Assembly (NCBI GenBank): GCA_030748635.1
Contig: JASMLP010000143.1
Span: forward strand, 1-64,000
DNA length: 64,000 nucleotides
Direction of reading: 5' to 3'
Origin: Planctomycetota bacterium
GTDB lineage: Bacteria > Planctomycetota > JACQVV01 > JASMLP01
Both the position numbers and the translations under genes were made by a program. Numbering within the stretch: position 1 is the first letter of the stretch; each line of letters opens with the position of its first letter. The notes below the pieces were generated by a model that saw nothing but the letters and a program-made list of their open reading frames with translations, was not told where the DNA came from and did not search any database. Positions 42,879-50,988 of this stretch are shown piece after piece.

Positions 42879-44069
42879 ATGATTTTCGATCCTATTATGA
42901 GACCGCTTTCGTGTGGGTTGGCTCTTCTGGTGCTGTTGGGGTGCTTCTCTTGGCAGGTTTGCGCGGAGGAGGCTGATAGCATTCGGGAGAAACGAAATCA
43001 ACTTCTGCGTCAGTTTCGGCTGGCAAATTCCTCCTCGGCACGTCGAGCGATACTGGATCAGTTGATGGCACTTCGGCTCAAAGACCGACCTCGGTTCGGT
43101 ATTTACCAGTGCGTGGATGAAAAGGGCAATCTTCTGGACGGCTCAGGCACACTCCCCCAGGAGATGTTCGCTTTTCTGAAAAACTGCGCCTATCGACCTG
43201 AAACTCGCAGCCAGACACTGGATCGATTGATCTTCAGTTATGGATTTGAGGCCGTCAAATCGGAACTGGAAAAGTATCTCCAGTCCGAGGACTCGAGTTT
43301 GAAGGGCGCGGCGCGTCGGGTTTATGAACGCGCTCTCGTGGTCAAGTTTCAAGCGCCACTCGAGGGGATATTTTCAAGTCATCTGAAACCTGAGGAGCAA
43401 TCGCTTCCGCTGGAAATAAAGATCGATCTTTTGCTGGAACGGTTGGATCCCAATCCGACCGCTTCGGGTGATCCGATCGCCAATCTGGACCGGACAGAAC
43501 CGGATCGGGCGGCGATTTCCTTGCTGGAAGCCTGGTCGACGGAACTGTTGACTCCGGGTCAAAAACACAAGTTATCCGCCTTGAGCCGAAACCGGATGTC
43601 CGCTGAATTGGATTTGAAGATTCTGGATCGTCTTCGACGTTCGGCCTGTTCGCATCTGGAGCGAGAGGTGGGTCCCTATCTGGATTCCATGATGGAGAGC
43701 GCTTATCTTCGAGCAACCCAGCGGAATTTGGCTGGCGATTCCTGGGTGCTGGCTGACAATCAGATTTACCGTTGGGGAGTTCTGCGAACACAGCGCTGGG
43801 GGATGGCCGATTCTCCCGGTTTGCACCGTTTGATCGGAAATGCGTCCGCCGCTCGCTACCGTGCTCTCAAACGTTTCGAAGAGGAGGTTCGTCGAGAGAT
43901 GCATCGGCCGGGATCCAATCCCAAGCGGAAGGCTCGTCTCGAAACACTTCTGACCTATCAGAACTGGAGCGGTTCCACCCTGAGTGGGACCTGGGGTTCG
44001 AAACAGAGTCTCCAAAGTGTGATCGATGCCGCCTTGGGAACTGCCAGAGAGCATGGTGTGAATCCCTGA
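42879..44069 (+). CDS. Secreted hypothetical protein rich in helices
   Basis: A 396-residue exported protein without a recognised family. A signal peptide (LALLVLLGCFSWQVCA-EE) is clear; LLGC could instead be a lipobox. The mature part is helical and charged with elements such as QLLRQFRLANSSSARRAILD, ESLEKYLQSEDSS-like solenoid turns and RRVYERALVV, perhaps degenerate HEAT-type repeats, then a Trp-rich C-terminus (NWSGSTLSGTWGSKQSL). Four Cys may pair outside the cytoplasm. A textbook GAGGTGA ribosome-binding site lies upstream of the ATG. It ends 52 bases before the reductase gene, which may be on the same transcript. Confidence 0.65.
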   Translation: MIFDPIMRPLSCGLALLVLLGCFSWQVCAEEADSIREKRNQLLRQFRLANSSSARRAILDQLMALRLKDRPRFGIYQCVDEKGNLLDGSGTLPQEMFAFLKNCAYRPETRSQTLDRLIFSYGFEAVKSELEKYLQSEDSSLKGAARRVYERALVVKFQAPLEGIFSSHLKPEEQSLPLEIKIDLLLERLDPNPTASGDPIANLDRTEPDRAAISLLEAWSTELLTPGQKHKLSALSRNRMSAELDLKILDRLRRSACSHLEREVGPYLDSMMESAYLRATQRNLAGDSWVLADNQIYRWGVLRTQRWGMADSPGLHRLIGNASAARYRALKRFEEEVRREMHRPGSNPKRKARLETLLTYQNWSGSTLSGTWGSKQSLQSVIDAALGTAREHGVNP

Positions 44070-44121
44070 CCGTAGAACCTGTTCGATTGGGAAGGGCTCC
44101 GGGGATTGATACCATACAGCC

Positions 44122-45186
44122 ATGTCTGTTCCAGACTTTATGATTTATGGTGCTACCGGGTTTTCGGGTGAACTGGTCGCCCGAGAAGCGGTCAGGCGAG
44201 GATTGCGACCTCTGGTGGCAGGCCGGCGGGCCGATGCGGTGACATCTTTGGCCGAAGAGCTCGGGCTCGAACCGCGTGTGTTTTCGCTCGACGATCCGGT
44301 AGCCGTTCGGTCGGGTCTCGAGGGGATCCATTCGGTTTTGCATTGCGCAGGTCCGTTTCTTTTGACCTCCAAGCAGATGGTCGACGCGTGCCTGGACCGG
44401 GGGGTGAACTATCTCGATATCACCGGCGAAGTTTCGGTTTTCGAGTCGATTTTCTCTCTTCATGAGCGAGCGGTCGAAAAGAAGATCATCTTGATGCCTG
44501 GGGTCGGCTTCGATGTGATCCCTACCGATTGTCTTGCCGGACGACTGAAGGAAGCCTTGCCCGATGCGACCGAACTCGAACTCGCTTTTACCGGATTGGG
44601 AACAGTCAGTCGTGGCACGATGCGGACGATGGTGATGGGGTGTTCACACGGGGGGTGGATTCGCCGGAACGGCCGGTTGGAGTCGGTGCCGTTGGGTTGG
44701 AAAACCCGGAGAATTCCTTTCGCAGACCGGGATCGAGACGCCGTGACTTTACCGTGGGGAGATCTGAGTACCGCGTACCGTTCGACTGGGATCGGAAATA
44801 TTCGAACTTACGCTGCGTTACCCAAGGGGACGATTCGCGGGTTGCGTCGCCTGGAGCGGTTGCGAGGACTTCTCGCCTGGGGCCCGATTCAGGGTTTTCT
44901 GTCTCGCGCCATCGGATGGAAATCTCGGGGTCCTAAGGACCGTGAGCTACTCGAGGGGCGTTGTCATCTCTGGGGAGAAGTTACCAATCGGTCTGGAGAG
45001 AAGGTTTTTGGCCATCTCAGCACACCGGACGGATATCGGTTCACGGCTCTGGGAGCGATCGCCGCCTTGACGCGGATCGATTCTGTGCAGCCGGGCGCCT
45101 GGACGCCGGCTCAGGCTTTTGGCGCCGAGTGGGTCGAGTCGATCGAAGGAGTTGAAGTCGGCGCGCTGACTCGTTCCGTGGAGTGA
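44122..45186 (+). CDS. Saccharopine dehydrogenase-like NAD(P) oxidoreductase
   Basis: A 354-residue Rossmann-fold enzyme. The dinucleotide loop is IYGATGFSGELVAREAV at residues 8-24, with GATGFSG as in the trans-acting enoyl reductase and saccharopine dehydrogenase families; AGRR at about 34-37 provides the basic residues that favour NADP. VLHCAGPFLLTSKQMVDACL and YLDITGE complete the family signature. Members reduce lipid intermediates or act in lysine metabolism; the neighbouring fatty acid desaturase, on the other strand, is compatible with a lipid role. The exact substrate is unknown. It is convergent with the desaturase gene, 30 bases apart. Confidence 0.87.
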   Translation: MSVPDFMIYGATGFSGELVAREAVRRGLRPLVAGRRADAVTSLAEELGLEPRVFSLDDPVAVRSGLEGIHSVLHCAGPFLLTSKQMVDACLDRGVNYLDITGEVSVFESIFSLHERAVEKKIILMPGVGFDVIPTDCLAGRLKEALPDATELELAFTGLGTVSRGTMRTMVMGCSHGGWIRRNGRLESVPLGWKTRRIPFADRDRDAVTLPWGDLSTAYRSTGIGNIRTYAALPKGTIRGLRRLERLRGLLAWGPIQGFLSRAIGWKSRGPKDRELLEGRCHLWGEVTNRSGEKVFGHLSTPDGYRFTALGAIAALTRIDSVQPGAWTPAQAFGAEWVESIEGVEVGALTRSVE

Positions 45187-45216
45187 ACGCACTCGGAGAA
45201 AGCGCTCGGATGGAGA

Positions 45217-46125
45217 TCAGTTTTCTGATTCCGGGGAGCATGGACGGTTGGGTCGTCTTTCCAGAAACCCCAGAATCGGTGGTACTTTCGAGACGAACCG
45301 ACTCGATTCATTTAACTGTTCGTTGAATTCCACCAGGATTGCAGGCCGCTTTACCCAGTGCACCTGGGGGCGAAGGTGGTGTTCCTGATGATAGCCTTCG
45401 TTACAGAACAAAAAGTTGTAAAACGAACCGTAGAAACTGATCGAGTCCGCGTATCGACTGTGCGGATTGGCGCCGTAATGTTCGTAGTAATTTTCCATAT
45501 GAGCGAGGAACCAGCCGAAGTAGAAAGTCGGTACGTAAAAGAACAGAAAGAATTGCCAGGAAAGCCACGTCATGATGGAAAGGCCAGATAGGCTCATGAG
45601 AAGTTCAAAGAAAAATTGTGGCAACTGGCCTTTCTTTTGGGCCTCCAGATACGCTTGGGTAGTGCTTGGGCGGAAGAGCCCCAGAGCCGAATAGGGGATC
45701 ACCGACTCGTGTTTCCCCTCGCGTCCGTAGGCGAAGGTGGAGGAGTTGTCCTGGGTCTGACCGGAGAGATCGACGGGGTCGTTATTGTGGCGATGGTGGT
45801 TCAGGTGGTGATAGCGATACAGAATCTGGGGCAGGCCAAGGTTGATGGAGTTGATGGCGCGATACAGAGAGTTCCAACTGTTCCATCGAAAGAAAGGGGT
45901 ATGGAGAAAGTTGTGAGTGGAGATGATGGGGTTGTACCAGAAGAGTCCTAGAAATATCGGCCAGAGAAGAAAGATCTCGAGAAGGGATCTTTGCTCCCAG
46001 GTGGCGGCAAGCCAGAAGTTGCCAAACAGTTGGATTCCGGTAATGGCCAGCGGTACGGAATCTTTCCAGCTATATCTCCAGATAGTCCAACCGGTGGTTC
46101 TGCGAGGGGCAAGAGGGCTCTCCAT
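45217..46125 (-). CDS. Membrane fatty acid desaturase
   Basis: A 302-residue di-iron membrane enzyme. His clusters that bind the iron pair are STHNFLHTPFF near residue 95, RYHHLNHHRHNND near 130 and GYHQEHHLRPQVHW near 255, the spacing expected for acyl-lipid or acyl-CoA desaturases; a further H lies in MENYYEHYGANPHSRY. Four hydrophobic segments surround them. It introduces a double bond into an acyl chain or hydroxylates a lipid, using O2. The ATG at 46125 is chosen because TAGTAT ends seven bases upstream; ATG 46155 or 46209 would overlap the divergent gene's region. An electron donor gene is not linked. Confidence 0.88.
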   Translation of the reverse strand: MESPLAPRRTTGWTIWRYSWKDSVPLAITGIQLFGNFWLAATWEQRSLLEIFLLWPIFLGLFWYNPIISTHNFLHTPFFRWNSWNSLYRAINSINLGLPQILYRYHHLNHHRHNNDPVDLSGQTQDNSSTFAYGREGKHESVIPYSALGLFRPSTTQAYLEAQKKGQLPQFFFELLMSLSGLSIMTWLSWQFFLFFYVPTFYFGWFLAHMENYYEHYGANPHSRYADSISFYGSFYNFLFCNEGYHQEHHLRPQVHWVKRPAILVEFNEQLNESSRFVSKVPPILGFLERRPNRPCSPESEN

Positions 46126-46132
46126 CGAGGCA

Positions 46133-46138
46133 ATACTA
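46133..46138 (-). promoter_or_regulatory. -10 of the desaturase gene, leaderless-type
   Basis: TAGTAT on the minus strand, seven bases before the chosen ATG at 46125. The -35 (TGGAAG at 17 bases) is weak. Confidence 0.3.
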
Positions 46139-46218
46139 TGAAATAAGAAGGGCATCTTCCAGGATCGGGATTCGTGGAAAGGATTGCGTTCGATGGGGAG
46201 GGGACGCAAAATGTCAGA

Positions 46219-47541
46219 GTGAGTAAGAAGACGATTCCGTTTGAATGTCCTTGTGGACGCAAGGTACGTGCGCCGTTGCGTGCGGCCGGAAAGAAAGCCC
46301 GCTGTCCTGAGTGTGATCGACGCCTAAGAGTGCCGGAACTGGAGGAGGTTCAGGGACGTCCGGATCGTGTGGTGGCAGAACTTTATCAGGACGAGAAGAG
46401 ACCTAGTGATAGCACCGCGCCCTATCCAACGGTTACCTCTCCGGCTGAACCTGCCCCTGACCCCGTCGAACCGGGGACCTTGAAGGCGGCGGTCCGAGAT
46501 CTCGAGCAGGGAGATCTGGAGTCGGCACGGGAAACGCTGGAAGAGCTGCAGGCTGAAAACCCTTCTGACGGAGAGATTCATCTCTGTCTGGGTCGATGTT
46601 TTGAGAAGCAAGGGGAGCTTCAGGAGGCTTGGCAATCTTACCGGTCGGCGGATGTCGCCGGTATAGAAGAAGCTCGTTCCTACCTGGCTGCTCTCGCGGA
46701 AGGCCCTCTGCTGGATTGGGCGAGTGTTCTCATTGAACAAGGATCGTACGTCGAGGCGAGAGGCGTGGCCGAACAGTGTCTGGGTATCGTTCCGCAATCG
46801 TCCAAGGTTCGTCGCGTTCTGGTGGAATCGCTTTCGCGGCAAGTTCCTGAGGATCCGGAGACGGTTCGGCGCGCACTGGAGGAACTTCGCCCTCGAGTGC
46901 AATCTGATTACGAACTGGTGACTGGCATGGCCGACCTCCAGCGCGAGATGGGGGATGTGCAGGCCGCACTTGCAGATCTTGAAGGGTGGCTCTCTCTTCC
47001 GGGAGGAGATGATCATCAGGAGTGCGGGGTTCGGGGGCGGGTGGCAAGATTGCGGCTCGAGCTTGGAGATGTCGAAGGGGCCATTGCCCAACTGGAACCG
47101 ATGGGAAGCGCTGCACCTGAAGAAGAGGTTGTGAATCTTCGTGAACAGATCATAGTCGCGAGGGAGGATGTAGAGGATTTCGATGGGGCTCTCGCCGACC
47201 TGGATCTTTTGCGTGATCGGTTCGGAGAGCGGGATCGATGGACCCTTCATTCGGCCCGATTACATGCCCAGGTCGGACGGTTCGAAGAAGCGATCCAGGG
47301 ATATGAATCGCTTCTGAGCACTCATCCCGGGGACCTGAATCTGATGGTCAATCTTGCCAACTGCTACTTTTTGCAAAAGGATTACGAGAAGGCCATCGAG
47401 ATGTTCGGAGAAGTGCTGGATCGTAATCCGTTGGATCGGCAGGCTCGTTTGAATCGATCGGCCTGTTATCGGTTGAAGCGACCTTCTCAGCACGGGTTGG
47501 CTCGAGCGGATCTGGACCAACTGTTTACGCTTACGAGTTGA
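46219..47541 (+). CDS. Zinc-ribbon plus TPR-repeat protein
   Basis: A 440-residue cytoplasmic protein. Residues 7-34 are a small zinc ribbon (FECPCGRKVRAPLRAAGKKA, then RCPECDRRL), a module very common at the N-terminus of planctomycete proteins. After a Pro-rich linker, residues 95-440 form eight or more TPR-like repeats (LESARETLEELQAENPSDGE, QEAWQSYRSADVAG, YEKAIEMFGEVLDRNPLDRQ) that would bind partner proteins. GTG 46219 is preferred; GTG 46174 is in frame but lies in the desaturase promoter region. A GGAGGGG site precedes a three-codon ATG frame at 46211 whose TGA overlaps this GTG. Confidence 0.82.
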   Translation: MSKKTIPFECPCGRKVRAPLRAAGKKARCPECDRRLRVPELEEVQGRPDRVVAELYQDEKRPSDSTAPYPTVTSPAEPAPDPVEPGTLKAAVRDLEQGDLESARETLEELQAENPSDGEIHLCLGRCFEKQGELQEAWQSYRSADVAGIEEARSYLAALAEGPLLDWASVLIEQGSYVEARGVAEQCLGIVPQSSKVRRVLVESLSRQVPEDPETVRRALEELRPRVQSDYELVTGMADLQREMGDVQAALADLEGWLSLPGGDDHQECGVRGRVARLRLELGDVEGAIAQLEPMGSAAPEEEVVNLREQIIVAREDVEDFDGALADLDLLRDRFGERDRWTLHSARLHAQVGRFEEAIQGYESLLSTHPGDLNLMVNLANCYFLQKDYEKAIEMFGEVLDRNPLDRQARLNRSACYRLKRPSQHGLARADLDQLFTLTS

Positions 47542-47718
47542 TCCAACGAGGAACTGTCGAAGGGGCGGTTCTGGGTTTGGATGCGATCCATCGACTTGGC
47601 CACTGTCTTCGAATGGAAAATGCGGAGGGTCTGAATTTCTTGGGAATCGGGAATGGGCGGTGTGGTTTTCCTCGAGTTCCTGGGGCATGATAGGGTGATC
47701 TGAGGAGGAGCGGTCACG

Positions 47719-49056
47719 ATGCCAGGAACGTGTGTTCTGCGAGATGCGGTTCACGGCGATATGGAGTTCGCGCGTGATGTGGAGATGGAGATAATCGATA
47801 CATCTCTGGTGCAACGTCTGCGCGGAATTCGTCAGCTTGGAACCGCTTCTCTGGTCTATCCCACCGCGGTACACACCCGTTTCGATCACTCCCTGGGCAC
47901 GGCCTGGATGGCACGTCGGATTCTGGATCGACTTCGGGCCACTGGGGCATCCATCGATCGACAGGAGTACCTGGCGGTGATCGTTTCGGCTCTTTTGCAC
48001 GATGTGACTCACATCCCTTTCGGACACACGTTTGAGGATGAGCGACGTCTTTTCGATCGACACGATACTGTCGATCGTTTTCATCAATTTCTCGGCGACG
48101 AGGCGGTCGCTTCGCTCCTCGATCGTGAGCAACTGACGGAATCGGTTTTGGGGATCTTGACCGGCTCCACGACCCATTCACACGCGTCCTGGCAGCGGGA
48201 CATCGTCTGTGGGACGATCTGTGCGGATCTGCTCGATTACCTGGCTCGAGACAACTACTTCTGTGGGTTGAGTCAGGGCTACGATGACCGCCTGTTCCGC
48301 TATTTTGCTCTCCACGAAGGAGGATTGGTATTTCATGCCAGTAAGGGGGGTGAGATTCGAGAGGATGCTCTTTCGGAGATCATCCATCTGCTCCGGATTC
48401 GGTATTTCCTGACCGAACGGGTGTATTTTCATCACACCAAGACCGCCACGGGAGCGATGATCTCCAAAGCGGTCGAACTGGCGATGCGCCAAGGGTTGCA
48501 ACTCGAAGATCTGTTTCCGATGCGTGACGAGACACTGATGGAAACGCTGCGTACTCGATACGCTCCGAACGATCCGGCTCTGGATCGTCTTGTGGTCGGA
48601 CTCGACTCTCGACAGGTTTACAAACGGGCCTATCTGCTCGATCGATCGGTCGGTGCGGATGTTCAGCAAGATCTGATCGGTCGTTATCACGCGGATCGGA
48701 GCCAGCGAGAGAGTCTCGAGGAGGAGTTGACCGCTTCGACCGGTCTCGAAGCCGGGGAGTTGATTGTGTATTGTCCAGCGGCCAAGATGAGTTTGAAGGA
48801 GGCCGAGGTTCGGGTGCTCGTTTCGGGAGGGTCCCCCGTACCCCTTTCGAGTCTTCAGATACCGGAGGTCGATTCGCTGGCCGAAAAACATCGGAATCTA
48901 TGGCGTTTTTACGTGTTTGTCGCGGCCCGACACTCCTCGGACCTGAAGAGGGTTGGGGCGGTGATTCAGGATCGACTGGGATATCCTGATCAATTGCACG
49001 GTCGGCGACCCAGGCCCTGGAGTCCGGAAACTTCCGAAAGGAAAGCTCAGGGGTGA
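47719..49056 (+). CDS. HD-superfamily phosphohydrolase (dNTPase-like)
   Basis: A 445-residue metal-dependent phosphohydrolase of the COG1078 type. RDAVHGDMEF starts the family pattern; TRFDHSLGTAWMARRILDRL supplies the first His, SALLHDVTHIPFGHTFEDE the HD pair and further ligand, and DLLDYLARDNYF the last Asp. RLRGIRQLGTASLVYPTAVHTRFDHS (in parts) is highly characteristic. Relatives hydrolyse dGTP or other nucleotides, and some are linked to phage defence, but nothing here indicates that. AGGAGGAG before the ATG is a strong ribosome-binding site. Its stop overlaps the rhomboid GTG (GTGA), so the two are made together. Confidence 0.92.
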   Translation: MPGTCVLRDAVHGDMEFARDVEMEIIDTSLVQRLRGIRQLGTASLVYPTAVHTRFDHSLGTAWMARRILDRLRATGASIDRQEYLAVIVSALLHDVTHIPFGHTFEDERRLFDRHDTVDRFHQFLGDEAVASLLDREQLTESVLGILTGSTTHSHASWQRDIVCGTICADLLDYLARDNYFCGLSQGYDDRLFRYFALHEGGLVFHASKGGEIREDALSEIIHLLRIRYFLTERVYFHHTKTATGAMISKAVELAMRQGLQLEDLFPMRDETLMETLRTRYAPNDPALDRLVVGLDSRQVYKRAYLLDRSVGADVQQDLIGRYHADRSQRESLEEELTASTGLEAGELIVYCPAAKMSLKEAEVRVLVSGGSPVPLSSLQIPEVDSLAEKHRNLWRFYVFVAARHSSDLKRVGAVIQDRLGYPDQLHGRRPRPWSPETSERKAQG

Positions 49057-50984
49057 TTCTTCCCTACGGCGATGATGCTCCTCGAGAGGGCACTCCTTAC
49101 GCTCACTACGGGCTGATGATTTTGACGGCGGCGATTTCCTTCTGGGTCTGGGAACAATCGGATGTTGCTCACGCTTTCATGACCTACGGTTATGTCCCCG
49201 CTCATCCCAGCGTATTCACGGCGGTTTCGAGTCTTTTCGTTCATAGCGATATCGTCCACCTGGGAGGAAATCTGCTTCTGCTCTGGATCGTTGGCGACAA
49301 TATCGAGGATTCTCTCGGTTCAATGGCCCATGTAGCGATCTATCTCCTTTCGGGAGTTGTCGGCTGCATGGTGCATGGAGCGTTTGCGGTGGGTCCGGCT
49401 AGCGAGATGCCTTTGATCGGTGCCAGCGGAGCCATCAGCGGGATGCTGGGAGTCTATGTCTTCCTCTTCCCCAAGAACATGATCAGCGTGGTCTATTGGG
49501 TGGGGTTTTTTGTGGGTAAATTTCGGATCTCCGCTCGTTGGGCTATCGTCTATTGGTTGTTTGAACAGTTGCTCTATTTCTCCTTGCTGGGATCAGCGAG
49601 CGCGGTAGCTTTCGGGGCTCACCTCGGAGGGTTTGGGGTCGGATTCGTCGTCGGGGGAGCGATCAGGGCTTTTCAGTCGGATTGGGCGTTGGGGCAGGAA
49701 AAGGCTCCCGTATTCTGGGCAACTCGGGAAAAGAGGTCGCGCCGTGATCCTCCCGTTCAACCCAAGGCGCCCAGGACAGCGGTTGCGGAGCGACTGGAGC
49801 GGGCGATTGCGGGTGGCCAGCAAGAGGCGGTGGCCGATCTTTACCAGGAGCAGCTGTGTCGGCACGGACGAGGGAGCTTGGAGCCCGACTTGCAGCGGAA
49901 GGTTGCCACCGCGCTTCGCAAAAACGGTTTTCATCGACTGGCGGCGCAAGCGATCCGGACCGTGATCGATCAGGATCCATCCCCCGCAGTTCGTGCTCGG
50001 AGCGAGGCCGCTCTGGGCGAACTGCATGCGACGCACCTTGGTGAGCCGGGCCAGGGACTTTCTCATATCCTGAAGGCGCAGCACGGACCTCTGGACGATT
50101 CCACTCGCGCACGGGTGGTGGCGATTCAGAAGAAGATCGAATCTCATCTGGATCGGATCCTTCCCGATCACGAATTGGACGGGACCGCATCGGTCATTCG
50201 GCAGACTGTGGAAGTCATGCATCCGGGACGATACGGACGGTTGGTTGCGGAGGTGACCGGCGAGAACGGAATCGACGTGGCTCGTCGGTTGCGGGGTGCC
50301 CGGGGTTGGGTGGCGGAAAAACTACCGGTGAATCGAGCCCTCTCCCTCGCTTCGAAATTACAGAGTCACGGGATGCCGGTCCTGGTGGTGGACGACGATT
50401 ATCTGGTGGATTTTCCCAATTCTCGATCGGTGAAAACAGCCTTTCTTCTCGAGCAGGGGGTCCGACTACAAATGGAGAGTGGCGATGAGGAAGTGAAGCT
50501 TTGGGGTGATCTGTATCTTGCGTTGGCAACGTGGGTCCACACGGTCGATCTCCTGGCACGCCAAAGAGAAAAAGCGCTGGGATCGCGTATGGCGGCCGGT
50601 CCTTTCGAAGGAGATCTGGAGGTCGATATCGGAATAGCACCCGCCAGCCACTCACACCGATTCCGGGTCCCTTTTTCCCTCCGATCGCGTTTCAGTTCGG
50701 TTCAGGAGCAGGCGGTGCTGGACTTTTTCTGCTTCAATCCTTGGACGCGATACCGATTGTGGGAAAAACGGACCACGTTTCGAGTACAGGGGAAAAAGGT
50801 AGGAATCCGAATGAAGAGTTGGGTTCGCAAGTTTCTGGTGCGTGTTCCGGGGATTCGGATGAATGAGGGGGTGCCGATGCTGGCGGATCGTGGCAATCGG
50901 CAGCGCGTGACGTTTCGGACCGAGCGGGATCAGGATTCGTATTGCCAGTGGATCTTGCAACTCGAAGAACACGACCGGATGTAG
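49053..50984 (+). CDS. Rhomboid-family protease with large C-terminal soluble region
   Basis: A 643-residue protein. Residues 15-210 are a six-helix rhomboid core: FVHSDIVHLGGNLLLLWIVGDNIED in part (HxxxN helix), GASGAISGMLG with the catalytic Ser near 127, and GAHLGGFGVGF with the catalytic His near 192. The remaining 430 residues are cytoplasmic and unusual. About 245-355 are short helices resembling TPRs; 360-430 (LVAEVTGENGIDVARRLRGA, then RALSLASKLQSHGMPVLVVDDD) look like a small alpha/beta domain; the end has PilZ- or beta-barrel-like strands (FRVPFSLRSRFSSVQEQAVL). I do not recognise the fusion. It is coupled to the HD phosphohydrolase. Confidence 0.88.
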   Translation: MILPYGDDAPREGTPYAHYGLMILTAAISFWVWEQSDVAHAFMTYGYVPAHPSVFTAVSSLFVHSDIVHLGGNLLLLWIVGDNIEDSLGSMAHVAIYLLSGVVGCMVHGAFAVGPASEMPLIGASGAISGMLGVYVFLFPKNMISVVYWVGFFVGKFRISARWAIVYWLFEQLLYFSLLGSASAVAFGAHLGGFGVGFVVGGAIRAFQSDWALGQEKAPVFWATREKRSRRDPPVQPKAPRTAVAERLERAIAGGQQEAVADLYQEQLCRHGRGSLEPDLQRKVATALRKNGFHRLAAQAIRTVIDQDPSPAVRARSEAALGELHATHLGEPGQGLSHILKAQHGPLDDSTRARVVAIQKKIESHLDRILPDHELDGTASVIRQTVEVMHPGRYGRLVAEVTGENGIDVARRLRGARGWVAEKLPVNRALSLASKLQSHGMPVLVVDDDYLVDFPNSRSVKTAFLLEQGVRLQMESGDEEVKLWGDLYLALATWVHTVDLLARQREKALGSRMAAGPFEGDLEVDIGIAPASHSHRFRVPFSLRSRFSSVQEQAVLDFFCFNPWTRYRLWEKRTTFRVQGKKVGIRMKSWVRKFLVRVPGIRMNEGVPMLADRGNRQRVTFRTERDQDSYCQWILQLEEHDRM

Positions 50985-50988
50985 GGTG

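Noticed and set aside
47719..50984. HD phosphohydrolase plus rhomboid as an anti-phage nucleotide-depletion system
   Set aside because: HD dNTPases can act in defence, but COG1078-type enzymes are housekeeping in many genomes and no sensor, nuclease or mobile-element sign is adjacent. Coupling alone is too weak for a defence claim.
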